DNA of 64,000 nucleotides. Source: Chaetoceros tenuissimus (Eukaryota > Bacillariophyta > Thalassiosirophyceae > Chaetocerotales > Chaetocerotaceae). The notes under the pieces were generated by a model. It worked only from the letters and a program-made list of their open reading frames with translations, was not told where the DNA came from and did no database searches. This document shows positions 46,441 to 56,060 of the stretch, in pieces (the first letter of the stretch is position 1; every line of letters starts with the position of its first letter). The stretch lies in assembly GCA_021927905.1 (NCBI GenBank), contig BLLK01000020.1:1-64000 (forward strand). Direction: 5' to 3'. Position numbers and translations under genes: made by a program.

Positions 46441-49400
46441 ATGATATGCCAGTTGTTACTGATGACTGGCCTATTTCTCTTGTTCCATAGACTGTTTCGG
46501 GAACTATTGCTTCGTTCCACTTGTACTCCAACTCATGCAATTAGAGCGTTCATTACAACTACCATCTCTGCAACTAGATCATCCTTTGATATTGAATCCT
46601 TTGTGCATCCTACTTTGACTGCAAATGAACATCAGCGTGGTACGAGACTTGGTATCGACTCATGGGCAGATACAAATTGTGCTGGAAAACATGCCTTTGT
46701 CGAAGAATTTGTTGTTGACAAGTTTGTTACTGCTGGTGGATTCAGTGCTTCACTTGGAACCATTCCAGATTTACCCATTGCAAATGTGCTCTACGCTTAT
46801 GATACTGATGATAGCAAGACATACATCATCGAATGCAATAACTCAATATACCTTGGTGATAGGATGGATGACTCTTTGATGAATCCGATACAGGCGGAAG
46901 AGTCTGATGTAAGGGTTGATACGAGACCTAAGCGATATTACTCTGATCCACATGCACAAACCATAAGTTTTCCCTGTGGTACCGTGATTCCTGTAGAATA
47001 TGATGGGGCACTGCCGTTCATTCCTATTCGTCGTCCTACTGCTGATGAAATTCATATCTGTCCAAGACTTGTCATGTCAGCTAAGTTCCCTTGGGATCCT
47101 AGTATTCCTGGTGGTAACTTCTCTCAGCCAAGATCTGTATTCTCTACTTCTTCAAGCATCCTTGATTCAGTGCAAGATGATCCAGTTGGATCTTCTCTCA
47201 TGTCACTGCATCTGCTATCTGCTGTGCAATCAACTTCTATACTCCATCTACATGAGGATACCTTTAAGTCATTACAAGCGATGAATTCGTATAAGAGCAA
47301 AGAAAGTATCAGTCCTGAGGAGTTGGCACGGTTGCTCAAGATCGGCTTGAAGACTGCCCAGAGAACTTTGCAGGCAACCACTTCGAAATTCATTAGAACT
47401 ACTGGTGCTCTCTCTCGGCGTTTCAAGACTGACAAGGCTCAGCTCCGATATAAACAATTGTCTAGAATCTTCGGCAAGTTTTATTGTGACTATCTCAAGG
47501 TCAATGCTACTTCGATTCGTGGATACAAAGGAGGAGTCATCTATACTAATGGACTTGGTTTCTATAAGTTTCTTCCATGTGAAAATGAGACTTCTGAAAC
47601 TACTGGTAGGACTCTTAGGTACTTCCTGCACGTTGTAGGTCTGCCGTATAGTTTGCACTCTGATAACCATGGTAACTTCAAGGATGGACTCTTCAAGAGA
47701 TTGATGAGGAAATTCGGAGTTTACCAGACCTTCACTGAGCCACACTCGCCATGGCAGAATAGGGCTGAGCCAGCCATTGGTGAGGTCAAGAAATACGCTA
47801 GAAAGATTATGATGAGTACTGATACACCTATTCGCCTTTGGTGCTTTTGTTATGAGTATACTGCTGACCTCTTATCACTTCTGGCAACAGCACGGTTCGA
47901 TCTCCAGGGGAGAACGCCGTACGAAATGATTATGCACTACACTCCGGATATCTCAGAATATGTATCATTTGGTTGGTTTCAGTGGTGTTACTACTTTGAT
48001 GAGGACTCCAAAAGTAAGAAGATCTGCCGTTGGTTGGGTCCTGCTCATGAGGTAGGACAGTCTTTCTGTCACTGGATACTCCTAAGCAACGGAAATTTTA
48101 TAGCTCGATCATCTGTCATTCCTATACCGGATCATGACCTAGAGTCCGATGAATTAAAGCGCCGTACCAAGATCTTCATGGATTGTATACATGAGAAAAT
48201 TGGAAATACAAAGGTACCAATCTATAACAATATCTACCCTCAGCGTGTTTATTATGATGCTTTTGACGACCCTGTCGAGGATGATGAGAGTCAATTACCA
48301 TATGGCGAAGAACTGCATGAAGCTAAGCTTGAAGATGTCAATGATAGATATCTCGAGGCACTTGACAATTACATTAATTCTGAGGTCATCATGCCTGACA
48401 AGGATGGTACTGCTGTACTTACCAAAGTGAAAGGTCGTAAGCGTGATGCTGCAGGTAACCCTGTAGGAGAGGCAAATGAAAATCCTATTCTTGATACCAG
48501 AGTCTATGAACTAGAATTTCCAGATGGCAGGATTGAGGAATATGCAGTCAATATGATTGCAGAGAACCTATTTGAGCAAGCTGACGAGGACGGCTGGGAC
48601 AGTGGTATCATTGAGGAATTTCTAGACATTCGCAAGGACGATTCTGTAGCTGTACCCAAAGAACAAGGCACGTACTTTAACAGTGCTGGAGTTGAGAGGA
48701 ACGTTGTAACAACCAAAGGATGGGAAGTCCAAGTCAAATGGAGAGACAAGTCTACGAGCTGGATTTCACTTAAAGACGCAAAGGAAGGTGATCCACTAGG
48801 TCTAGCTGAATTGGCTGTAGCATTGAAAGTACAAGATGAGCCTGCCTTTAAGTGGTGGACCAATCATGCCTTGAGACAACGAGCCCGACTGATCTCAAGA
48901 TTGAAATCAAATGTTATTAGAAAAGGCAAGACTAAGTTTGGGATACAGGTTCCTGGCACATGGAAGGAAGCTGTCAAGATTGATGAAGCAAATAATAATA
49001 CGCTTTGGCAGGACGCCATCAATAAAGAAATGGTCAATGCTAAATGTGCTTTCAAGTTATTGGCTCGAGGAGATAGACCGCCGCCTGGGTACAATGAGAT
49101 ACTGTGCCACTTGGTATTCGATGTCAAGCTGGATATGACTCGAAAAGCAAGATATGTTGCTGGAGGACACTTAACTAACGTTCCCGCAAATATGACCTAT
49201 TCTAGTGTTGTCTCAAGAGATACAGTCCGAATCGGATTCCTTGTGGCTGCTCTTAATGACCTTGATATATTAGCTGGTGACATCCAAAATGCTTTTCTTT
49301 CTGCTCCTACCGAAGAGAAAATATTCTTCTATGCAGGAGATGAATGGGGTGCTGACAAGGACCGTGTAGTCGTTGTAGTCCGTGCTCTATATGGTCTCAA

Positions 49401-50670
49401 ATCTAGTGCTTTACAATTTCGTAATCATCTTGCTGCAACACTTGGTAACAAGCTTGGTTTCAAGTCCTGTCTTGCTGATCCTGATCTATGGTACAAAGCA
49501 TGCATCGATTCCGATGGAAATGAGTATTACTCATACATTCTCGTATATGTTGATGACCTGTTGACTATTGATAAGAATCCGAAGCGATTTATGGAACAGA
49601 TCCAAGGTGACTTCACTGTCAAGAAGGAAAGCATCGGTCCTCCTGACAGATACCTAGGAGCTGACATCAGAAAAGTTGAGGATGATGGTGCCAAGCCATT
49701 TTGGACTATGAGTTCTAATTCCTATCTTGACAAGGCCATTAAGAACCTTAAGGCTAAGCTCAAGGAGAGCGGTTTGGAATACAACAAGAAACTTTCTGAT
49801 CCGAATTACAGTCCAAAGCAACCATTTACTACTGCATCTTATCGACCTGAACTTGATACTTCTGAAGAATGTACTGATGACCAAGTTACTCTATTTCAGA
49901 ACCTAATTGGGATATTGCGATGGGCAGTAGAACTTGGTAGGATCGATATTGGATATGAGGTATCAGTTTTGTCTAGATATTTAGTTTCACCAAGAACTGG
50001 ACATCTCTTACAAGCCATTCATGTATTCAAGTTTCTTGACATTCATAAGGACAACGAGTTAGCCTTTAGACCGAATTTGCCAAATCTAAGTCTCAATCAC
50101 GAGGAGATCAATGAACAGACAACGTATATGAAGAAGGCATATCCTGACACTGTTGAAGATTTACCTACTAACGCACCTGTCCCAAGAGGGAAACCATTGT
50201 CCATGTATGTGTTCGTGGATAGTGATCATGCTGGTGATAAGGTAACTAGGAGATCCCAGACCGGTATTCTATTATATCTGAATTCTGCTCCAATTATTTG
50301 GTATTCTAAGAGGCAAGCAACTGTTGAATCATCTACCTTTGGATCCGAATTTGTCGCACTCCGCGTTGCATCTGAATTGATTATTTCTATGAGATATAAG
50401 CTTCGTATGATGGGAGTTCCAATTGAGGGTCCGACTCATGTCTTTTGTGATAATGAGGCTGTTTACAAGAATTCTTCAATTGCTCATTCAACTTTGAAGA
50501 AGAAACATAATTCTATTTGTTTTCATCGAGTACGAGAATGTGTTGCTGCTGGTATCCAAGTTGTACACAAGGTTGACACTGCTGACAATTTATCTGACAT
50601 TCTAACGAAATCATTGCCTGCTCATATTAGGAAGAACCTACGATCCTTAATCATGTATATCAGGAACTAA
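46441..50670 (+). CDS. pol: Copia Pol polyprotein: protease, integrase, RT, RNase H
   Basis: 1409 aa, same frame as gag after one TGA; the first codon after the stop is ATG. Protease: GIDSWADTNCAG with the catalytic Asp at residue 73. Integrase core: D350 (KFYCDYLKV), D408 (HSDNHGNF) and E443 (PWQNRAEP). A chromodomain-like stretch follows at about 755-790 (GWEVQVKWRDKSTSWISL), a feature I recall from algal copia elements. RT: DILAGDIQNAFL, RALYGLKSS and the YVDD site at 1036-1039. RNase H: FVDSDHAG (Asp 1260), ESSTFGSEFVAL, FCDNEAV and DNLSDILTKSLP at the end. All catalytic residues I looked for are present, so the protein may be active. Expression after gag needs readthrough or re-initiation. 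Confidence 0.95.
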   Translation: MICQLLLMTGLFLLFHRLFRELLLRSTCTPTHAIRAFITTTISATRSSFDIESFVHPTLTANEHQRGTRLGIDSWADTNCAGKHAFVEEFVVDKFVTAGGFSASLGTIPDLPIANVLYAYDTDDSKTYIIECNNSIYLGDRMDDSLMNPIQAEESDVRVDTRPKRYYSDPHAQTISFPCGTVIPVEYDGALPFIPIRRPTADEIHICPRLVMSAKFPWDPSIPGGNFSQPRSVFSTSSSILDSVQDDPVGSSLMSLHLLSAVQSTSILHLHEDTFKSLQAMNSYKSKESISPEELARLLKIGLKTAQRTLQATTSKFIRTTGALSRRFKTDKAQLRYKQLSRIFGKFYCDYLKVNATSIRGYKGGVIYTNGLGFYKFLPCENETSETTGRTLRYFLHVVGLPYSLHSDNHGNFKDGLFKRLMRKFGVYQTFTEPHSPWQNRAEPAIGEVKKYARKIMMSTDTPIRLWCFCYEYTADLLSLLATARFDLQGRTPYEMIMHYTPDISEYVSFGWFQWCYYFDEDSKSKKICRWLGPAHEVGQSFCHWILLSNGNFIARSSVIPIPDHDLESDELKRRTKIFMDCIHEKIGNTKVPIYNNIYPQRVYYDAFDDPVEDDESQLPYGEELHEAKLEDVNDRYLEALDNYINSEVIMPDKDGTAVLTKVKGRKRDAAGNPVGEANENPILDTRVYELEFPDGRIEEYAVNMIAENLFEQADEDGWDSGIIEEFLDIRKDDSVAVPKEQGTYFNSAGVERNVVTTKGWEVQVKWRDKSTSWISLKDAKEGDPLGLAELAVALKVQDEPAFKWWTNHALRQRARLISRLKSNVIRKGKTKFGIQVPGTWKEAVKIDEANNNTLWQDAINKEMVNAKCAFKLLARGDRPPPGYNEILCHLVFDVKLDMTRKARYVAGGHLTNVPANMTYSSVVSRDTVRIGFLVAALNDLDILAGDIQNAFLSAPTEEKIFFYAGDEWGADKDRVVVVVRALYGLKSSALQFRNHLAATLGNKLGFKSCLADPDLWYKACIDSDGNEYYSYILVYVDDLLTIDKNPKRFMEQIQGDFTVKKESIGPPDRYLGADIRKVEDDGAKPFWTMSSNSYLDKAIKNLKAKLKESGLEYNKKLSDPNYSPKQPFTTASYRPELDTSEECTDDQVTLFQNLIGILRWAVELGRIDIGYEVSVLSRYLVSPRTGHLLQAIHVFKFLDIHKDNELAFRPNLPNLSLNHEEINEQTTYMKKAYPDTVEDLPTNAPVPRGKPLSMYVFVDSDHAGDKVTRRSQTGILLYLNSAPIIWYSKRQATVESSTFGSEFVALRVASELIISMRYKLRMMGVPIEGPTHVFCDNEAVYKNSSIAHSTLKKKHNSICFHRVRECVAAGIQVVHKVDTADNLSDILTKSLPAHIRKNLRSLIMYIRN

Positions 50671-50710
50671 CATTGTGATGCGAATTATTGAAATTGAAAT
50701 TTAAACATTC

Positions 50711-50718
50711 GAGGAGAG
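50711..50718 (+). other. Polypurine tract
   Basis: 'gaggagag' ends one base before the 3' LTR, the normal position for the plus-strand primer of reverse transcription. Confidence 0.75.
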
Positions 50719-50870
50719 TGAGAAAATCCCACTGTTAGGTTGGTAGATTATGAGAACCCGAATTCTTCACCCGAATTCTGTTGGAGAATTCTTCTATGTT
50801 TTTGATCAGAACTTTACATATTTTACATAACATAATTCTTATTTTGATACGAAACAACTCTATCTTTTCA
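50719..50870 (+). repeat. 3' LTR (152 bp)
   Basis: Same ends as the 5' LTR and identical by eye except for lacking one 13-bp unit. It is followed by CGAA, the target duplication. Confidence 0.92.
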
Positions 50871-53721
50871 CGAAAGCCTTCAGATGGAGGAATGATCTCA
50901 TTCCATTGTGCCACTAGAAAGAAGGCATGTATCCGCTCCACTAAATCAGGCATTTGGTGTTCTTGATCTGTTCTTTCAAACCAATGAATGAGCTTAAAGC
51001 AAGAAGAGGGGTAGCCTTTATACATCTATTTCGAATACGAATCACTGTTATCCCATTGTGTAAAGATTCTTCGTTTAGGAGTAATCTTGCTTGGAGAACT
51101 CATACAATCCATTGCTTTTACACCCAGCAATCCTTGCATTTCAACAATAAACCTGAGTCGTCCTAACCAAAAGGCATATTCGCTATTATCTTCAACCTTT
51201 TTGAAAGAATCATTCACCACAGCAATGAGAATGTTAAGTAGAATGATTCCAATGACCGCCGCAAAGATAAAGGAGAGTGTTGACCTAAGTCCTGACGGAG
51301 AATCAAAGAAAAGAAAGTCGCCGCTAAGAAGCATGGCGAAGGAATGGAAGTATGAGTCGTTCAATGAGCATGTCCATGTTTGATATTCATCTCTCAATTC
51401 CTTTACTGATGTGATACTTTCATCGAGACAAGATACATTGGATAGAGGGCCAGCAACGTGAAACATGTGGGCGAATGATATGACAATGATGGTTGTTACA
51501 AATATGAATGGTAAGAGATGTTTTGTGATCTAATAGAATAAAGAAGGACAGCTGTTAGTATATGAACAATGAGTAATACAACGATGCGAAAGCAACTTAC
51601 TGATTCAAGTGCACTGAGAAAAACTTTCACTTTGTATATTACATTGCTGCACACAAATATCAATCGCAGCCATGAAATTCCAACGCAGAAGACCTGTAGA
51701 TGCAACAGATTGATATCAACAATATCTCTCAAGAAAGTGCATATCATTAGGTAAATCTGAGTTAGATCTATTACGTTCGAAACATCACTAACATATGCCC
51801 AAAAGTTGGATGAGTAGAACTGTATCGCCTCACGAAGAGTTATCCAAAGAAATGAAAGAAGGAATAATATCCAAGTTGTGGCACTGAAGTTCATATTCTT
51901 GTCAATGTTAAACGAATATTCCCAGACAACTACTATTTGGACCAAAATATCCAATAGTATCACAGCTCGCACAATAGGTTGACTCATCTGATTGTTCAAA
52001 ACGGTCCACACATAATTTCCTTTCAGGGTATCTATTCTCTGCTTCTTTGGGAGATCCCGGATGCATTTCAGAGTTGCATGTTTCTGTTTAGCATCTTTCT
52101 TACTATTATTGCTCCTATCGTGAGGCAATTCATATCCATTTGGATCATGCTCGTACATGTATTCTTGCAAATGGATAATTTGTTGGGATGGATAATTAGT
52201 TCGTTTCTTGATCATACAGTCAAGTGGGTAATCTCCATCTTTCCCAATTTCAAAAGAAGCTTTCTTACTAGCAAGAAGGTCAATTACCTCCAAAGGTGTC
52301 GACGACGATGTGTAATGCAGTGCATTATTCCCTTTGCGATTAATAACATACCAATCATCTCCTAGGACATCGATAAATGTTCTAATAATTTGAACATCTA
52401 CGTTGTTCTTCACACAGTAATGGATAATTGAATTCCCCATGTCATCTTTTACTTTTAGTAAGCGCTTGCCCCCAACTTTCATCAAGAGACTAATGGTATC
52501 AAATTTCGCTTCTGCTGTGGAGCAAGCAACGTGCAAAATGCTCTTATTTTCATATTCCTCCAACTTCGATCGCACATGATGTGTAATCATAGTTCCACCA
52601 CCCAGATCAGTGAAAGGCATTAGCATGTTTGAAAACAACCCTCGTGCACATATTTTAAATAGTGCATTGATAACTTCATCACAGTCTATCTCATTTTGTT
52701 TCTTGTATGACTTCAAAAGAATTTCCAAAACAGAAGGATCAATACTGCGTGCGCATATAAAATGAAGAGCAGTATTTTTCTTTTTAGTCCCCATTCCAAC
52801 GATTTCGTGATGACCTCTGTTCACCAGCAGCTGAATTATCTCAGGTCTAGCATTGTTGTAGCAGGCATGATGTAGAGCTGTCCACCCATCAACAGTCTGC
52901 ATTGATACAAGGTCAGAAGGACCCTTCTCTAGAAGAATGTTGACTATGGACGAATCAGCGTCGGATCTACATGCATAGTGGAGAGAAGTGAAGTTGTCTC
53001 GATCGCAATCGGCAACAAGATTAGCTCCTCCACCTTTCTCAATAAGTAATTCAATTACTTCACGCGATGCTGAAAATGAACATGCACATCCAAGAGCATT
53101 CCTTTGTTCTCGATCTTTTTGAACAATGATTTCATCGCCGGCTATCTCGATAATTTTCTTTACTATTTCAAGTGTAGAATCAACAGCATAGAATAGGGCA
53201 TTTTGACCAATGTTATCAGTAGACCAGAGTAAGTCTTTCCCACCAGCATCAATCAAGTACTTGAGAATATCTAAAGGTGCTCTTTTCCGAAAAGCAACTT
53301 GAATAAGATTGCGACCTTTATCATCTCTATATCTTGTGAGCAGTTTCTTTATCAAACGTCGATGCTTCTCCTCACTATGATGTTTGCTACTTTTGAGATG
53401 CTCATCTACATCATCCCATGCTCTATTATGAAACCAATTTGGTGTTTTTGTCATGGAGTTTAGAGCTTTGAGAAGTTCACGCAACTTTACTCTAAGTTCT
53501 TTATCAATAGTGTTACTATCTAGAATAGAAGTCGTCGAGGACTCATCATCGCCATCAAAACCATGTATCAAAATCGGATCAATGTTTTTATCATTCATTG
53601 CAGGAGATCCTTCTGCTTCTTCTTTTGCACTTCTTTTGCGGTCTTCAGCATCTGGAACATTTTGAGGATTGTCATCAAAGCCATCCTCAGTACTACCAAT
53701 GAGATCAATTACTTCACCCAT
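50871..53721 (-). pseudogene. Ankyrin-repeat TRP-like cation channel, main part, truncated by the copia element
   Basis: Exon 1 is 53721-51601 (707 codons); the intron is 71 bp (GTAAGT...CTATTAG); exon 2 starts at 51529. Seen: an acidic N-terminus; about eight ankyrin repeats at roughly 140-540 (e.g. NFTSLHYACRSD, GWTALHHACYNN, NTALHFICAR, NNALHYTSSS); then several membrane spans (IVRAVILLDILVQIVVVW; ATTWILFLLSFLWITL; LLPFIFVTTIIVISFAHMF). A pore-like loop (YFHSFAMLLSGDFLFF) precedes a last span (FIFAAVIGIILLNILIAVV). This is the ankyrin-six-helix-pore order of TRP channels. An in-frame TAG at 51026-51028 falls exactly at the 3' end of a possible 96-bp intron (51121-51026, GTAAAA...AATAG, multiple of three). 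With that intron the gene is intact except for the copia insertion and would encode about 1013 aa; without it the gene also carries a nonsense codon. Confidence 0.82.
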
Positions 53722-53871
53722 TTTATTTACTATTTATAAATGTTAGGAGCCTTTTGAAGAAAGGTGAACATATAAAAGAAGCATCAACAATAATGAGGCT
53801 TCTCATTCGTGAAAATAGAAAAATGTATGAAGTTTTTCTACGACTTTGATTTCACCAGTTGGGTTGGGGAG

Positions 53872-53907
53872 TTATGAGAAGCCTCTTGTTCAGTGTTCTC
53901 ATTCAAT
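53872..53907 (+). promoter_or_regulatory. Shared upstream module with initiator-like box (copy 2)
   Basis: 'ttatgagaagcctcttg' at 53872 and 'gttctcattca' at 53895, the same 23-bp offset as at 41101 and 59427. It lies 141 bp before the ATG at 54013, or 51 bp before the ATG at 53923. Confidence 0.55.
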
Positions 53908-54012
53908 TGATAAGTAATTGGAATGCATCTCTCAACACACACGAACCATCTCTATATAATCAAAAAGAAAAAAACAAATCACTTCTGTAACCCTAAAAAA
54001 GCTTTAAGAAGA

Positions 54013-56060
54013 ATGTGGCAGTGTTGCTCTTCCAATGATGATGTGGTTGTAAATACAATCGAAAAAGAACAAACAAGTGACGAAGATATCGTCGAGGAAA
54101 GAGGAGGTCCAAAGAAGAACCCAAACGAATGTTCCGATGTTGGTGAGCGTACACCAAGTACAAAAGAACTCAGTACAAATGATCAAAACTATAACGAGAA
54201 AAAATTTAAGGAAGATTTCAAAGAGCTTATTTATGGATATCAAGATTGTGTGGGTGGATTTGTTGATATGAGTCGACCAAGAGATGCTTCCTATGCATCA
54301 AAAACAGAGCTTCAATTTTCTAGGAGAGGAAAATTGAAAATACTCAAAAAGAAAAGGCTTGGAAATGATGTAATTGGTCTGTTTAGTTATAGAAAGTTTT
54401 CTCTGTCCAGTAACAGAACCATGCCTACCGAAGTCAGAGGTATCACACTTCGACAGCTCAGAGCAATCATTCCGTTGATCAAACGCAGATGCAAAAAAGA
54501 AAACTGGACTCGTCCAGTTTACAAAGATGGTGTCGAAACTGATGAAGTAGAGAGAGTTACTCTCGAGAATGCTACATTGTATGATATCAATGAATACATC
54601 ACCAAGCCATTTACAAAGTATTCTCAAAAGTCATTTGTAGAAACATTACCATCCACAAAAGGTACACAGCCTCCACGATGGTTTGTAAGGTAAGGTAGCT
54701 TTATGCAAGTTGAATAAATATCCTTTGAAACATACGTTATAACTGACTTTATTCATTTATCCTCATTAGTCACTATTGGGGTGAGACTATTGTACATACA
54801 ATGGAATGCTTAGAGCAGATGGTGGAGGACTTTACAAGAAATTTTTACTACAAAGAAGACGATGAAAGAGGAGGTGGAATGACTGAAGACACACCTGTTT
54901 GGATATGCGCATTTGCAAATAACCAACACGATCTCAAGTCTGAAATTACATCCAATCCAGCTGACTCGGCCTTTGCCAAAGCTATGAGCATTGCAAACTT
55001 TCGTGTCATTTCTATTCTTGATGTGAACAATCAAGTGTATAGTAGATTGTGGTGTATGTACGAGTTGTACTTGACACTGATTCTATCAAAGGAGCAAGAC
55101 ATGAATGGTTTGCTAGCTATCTATACTTATCATGAGCATGGTGTAGAAGAGTATTTGAGTCCAAGTTATTTGAGTAAAACTATGCAGAAGTCTGCAGTGG
55201 GACTTGTTGACGGTCAACCTACAAACATTTCTTATGGGTACTATGAATCTCTAAATCATTTTCCAAAAGAACGCTTTTTCAAATCATTGTCCATTTCAAT
55301 CCAAGATACAAAAGCTTCTCGAGATGATGACCGCAAACATATTCTAAATGCATTAGTTGGTCGGCGTGGTGATGATATGGAACTTGAACCTTTAAAGGAT
55401 CATGAAAATTATGAAACAATCAATAATGCTGTACGTGGTGCAATGACATGTCTTCACTTCGCTGCTTCCGATGATAGAAAAAATGGATACTGGGATGAGA
55501 TTTTGCATGCAATGAAACATTCACTCACACAGAGTAGTATTGAATTTCATAATTACTTGGACGGTTTCAAGGCAGAAGATGTTGTTGATTTATTTCACAA
55601 TTTACCAATTGGACTGGAGCAACACAGGATATCAAATTGTCCTCATGGAAGAGTCGCAATGGATGCATTCCTTGACTGGCTTGAGAATACATTAACCAAT
55701 CTCAAGAAACTTTATATATTTGGGACATGCATAGGTGGAGAAGTTGGTGGTAAAGAATGCGGTGAACGACTTGCAAGATTTCTTGCTCGAGATGTTTGCA
55801 AAATTGACGGACTTATTTTGCATGAAACTGATCTTGTTGGATCAAGAAATGTCGATACATGGATTGAATGTTTGGAGAAAAATCAATCTTTGAAATATGT
55901 GAAGTTTAGAGGTATGGTTAATTTTGTAAAGTATGTTGGAGAGTCTGAGCTCCCCAATACATCCATTAATGTACCTTTAGGAGACGACAGTGGTAGCGGA
56001 ATGGCCAGTGATCGTCAGAAAAAGCACATTATCCATATGCAATCATTTCAACAGTATTGA
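54013..56060 (+). CDS. SHxWGE (TIR-like) plus LRR-like protein, copy B, intact, 2 exons
   Basis: Exons are 54013-54689 and 54770-56060. The 80-bp intron (GTAAGG...CATTAG) splits the Ser codon of the SHYWGE motif. The product is 655 aa, or 685 aa from the in-frame ATG at 53923. Order: a variable N-terminus (MWQCCSSNDD); a conserved block with RGITLRQLRAIIPLIKRRC; TQPPRWFVSHYWGE near 218-231; VWICAFANNQHD; ISILDVNNQVYSRLWCMYELYL; a helix 'ASRDDDRKHILNALVG'; then LRR-like repeats (LYIFGTCIGGEVGGKECG, FLARDVCKIDGLIL, LKYVKFRG). I recognise the SHxWGE ... ANNQHD ... ILD ... WC.YE order from many algal proteins. A TIR-like fold is inferred, because the first strand, the Trp-Cys and the Glu-rich helix fall where TIR boxes would. 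A sensor or signalling role is only a guess. The C-terminal 30 residues differ from copies A and C, which keep a WDGTTFPDA tail. Confidence 0.78.

Larger units (their letters stand above)
44201..50870 (+). mobile_element. Complete Ty1/copia LTR retrotransposon (6670 bp)
   Basis: LTRs with TG...CA ends lie at 44201-44365 and 50719-50870. They match base for base by eye apart from one extra 13-bp unit (cacccgaattctt) in the 5' LTR. A purine run (gaggagag, 50711-50718) directly precedes the 3' LTR and fixes its start. CGAA lies on both sides (44197-44200 and 50871-50874), a 4-bp target duplication. Gag and Pol frames are open over their full length and lie in one frame separated by a single TGA. 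The domain order protease, integrase, RT, RNase H is that of copia. It is inserted antisense inside a channel gene. I could not recognise a primer-binding site after the 5' LTR. LTR identity and open frames indicate a very young, possibly active copy. Confidence 0.96.

Noticed and set aside
54004-54627. - strand frames opposite copy B
   Set aside because: They are antisense shadows of a well-supported coding sequence and have no features of their own.
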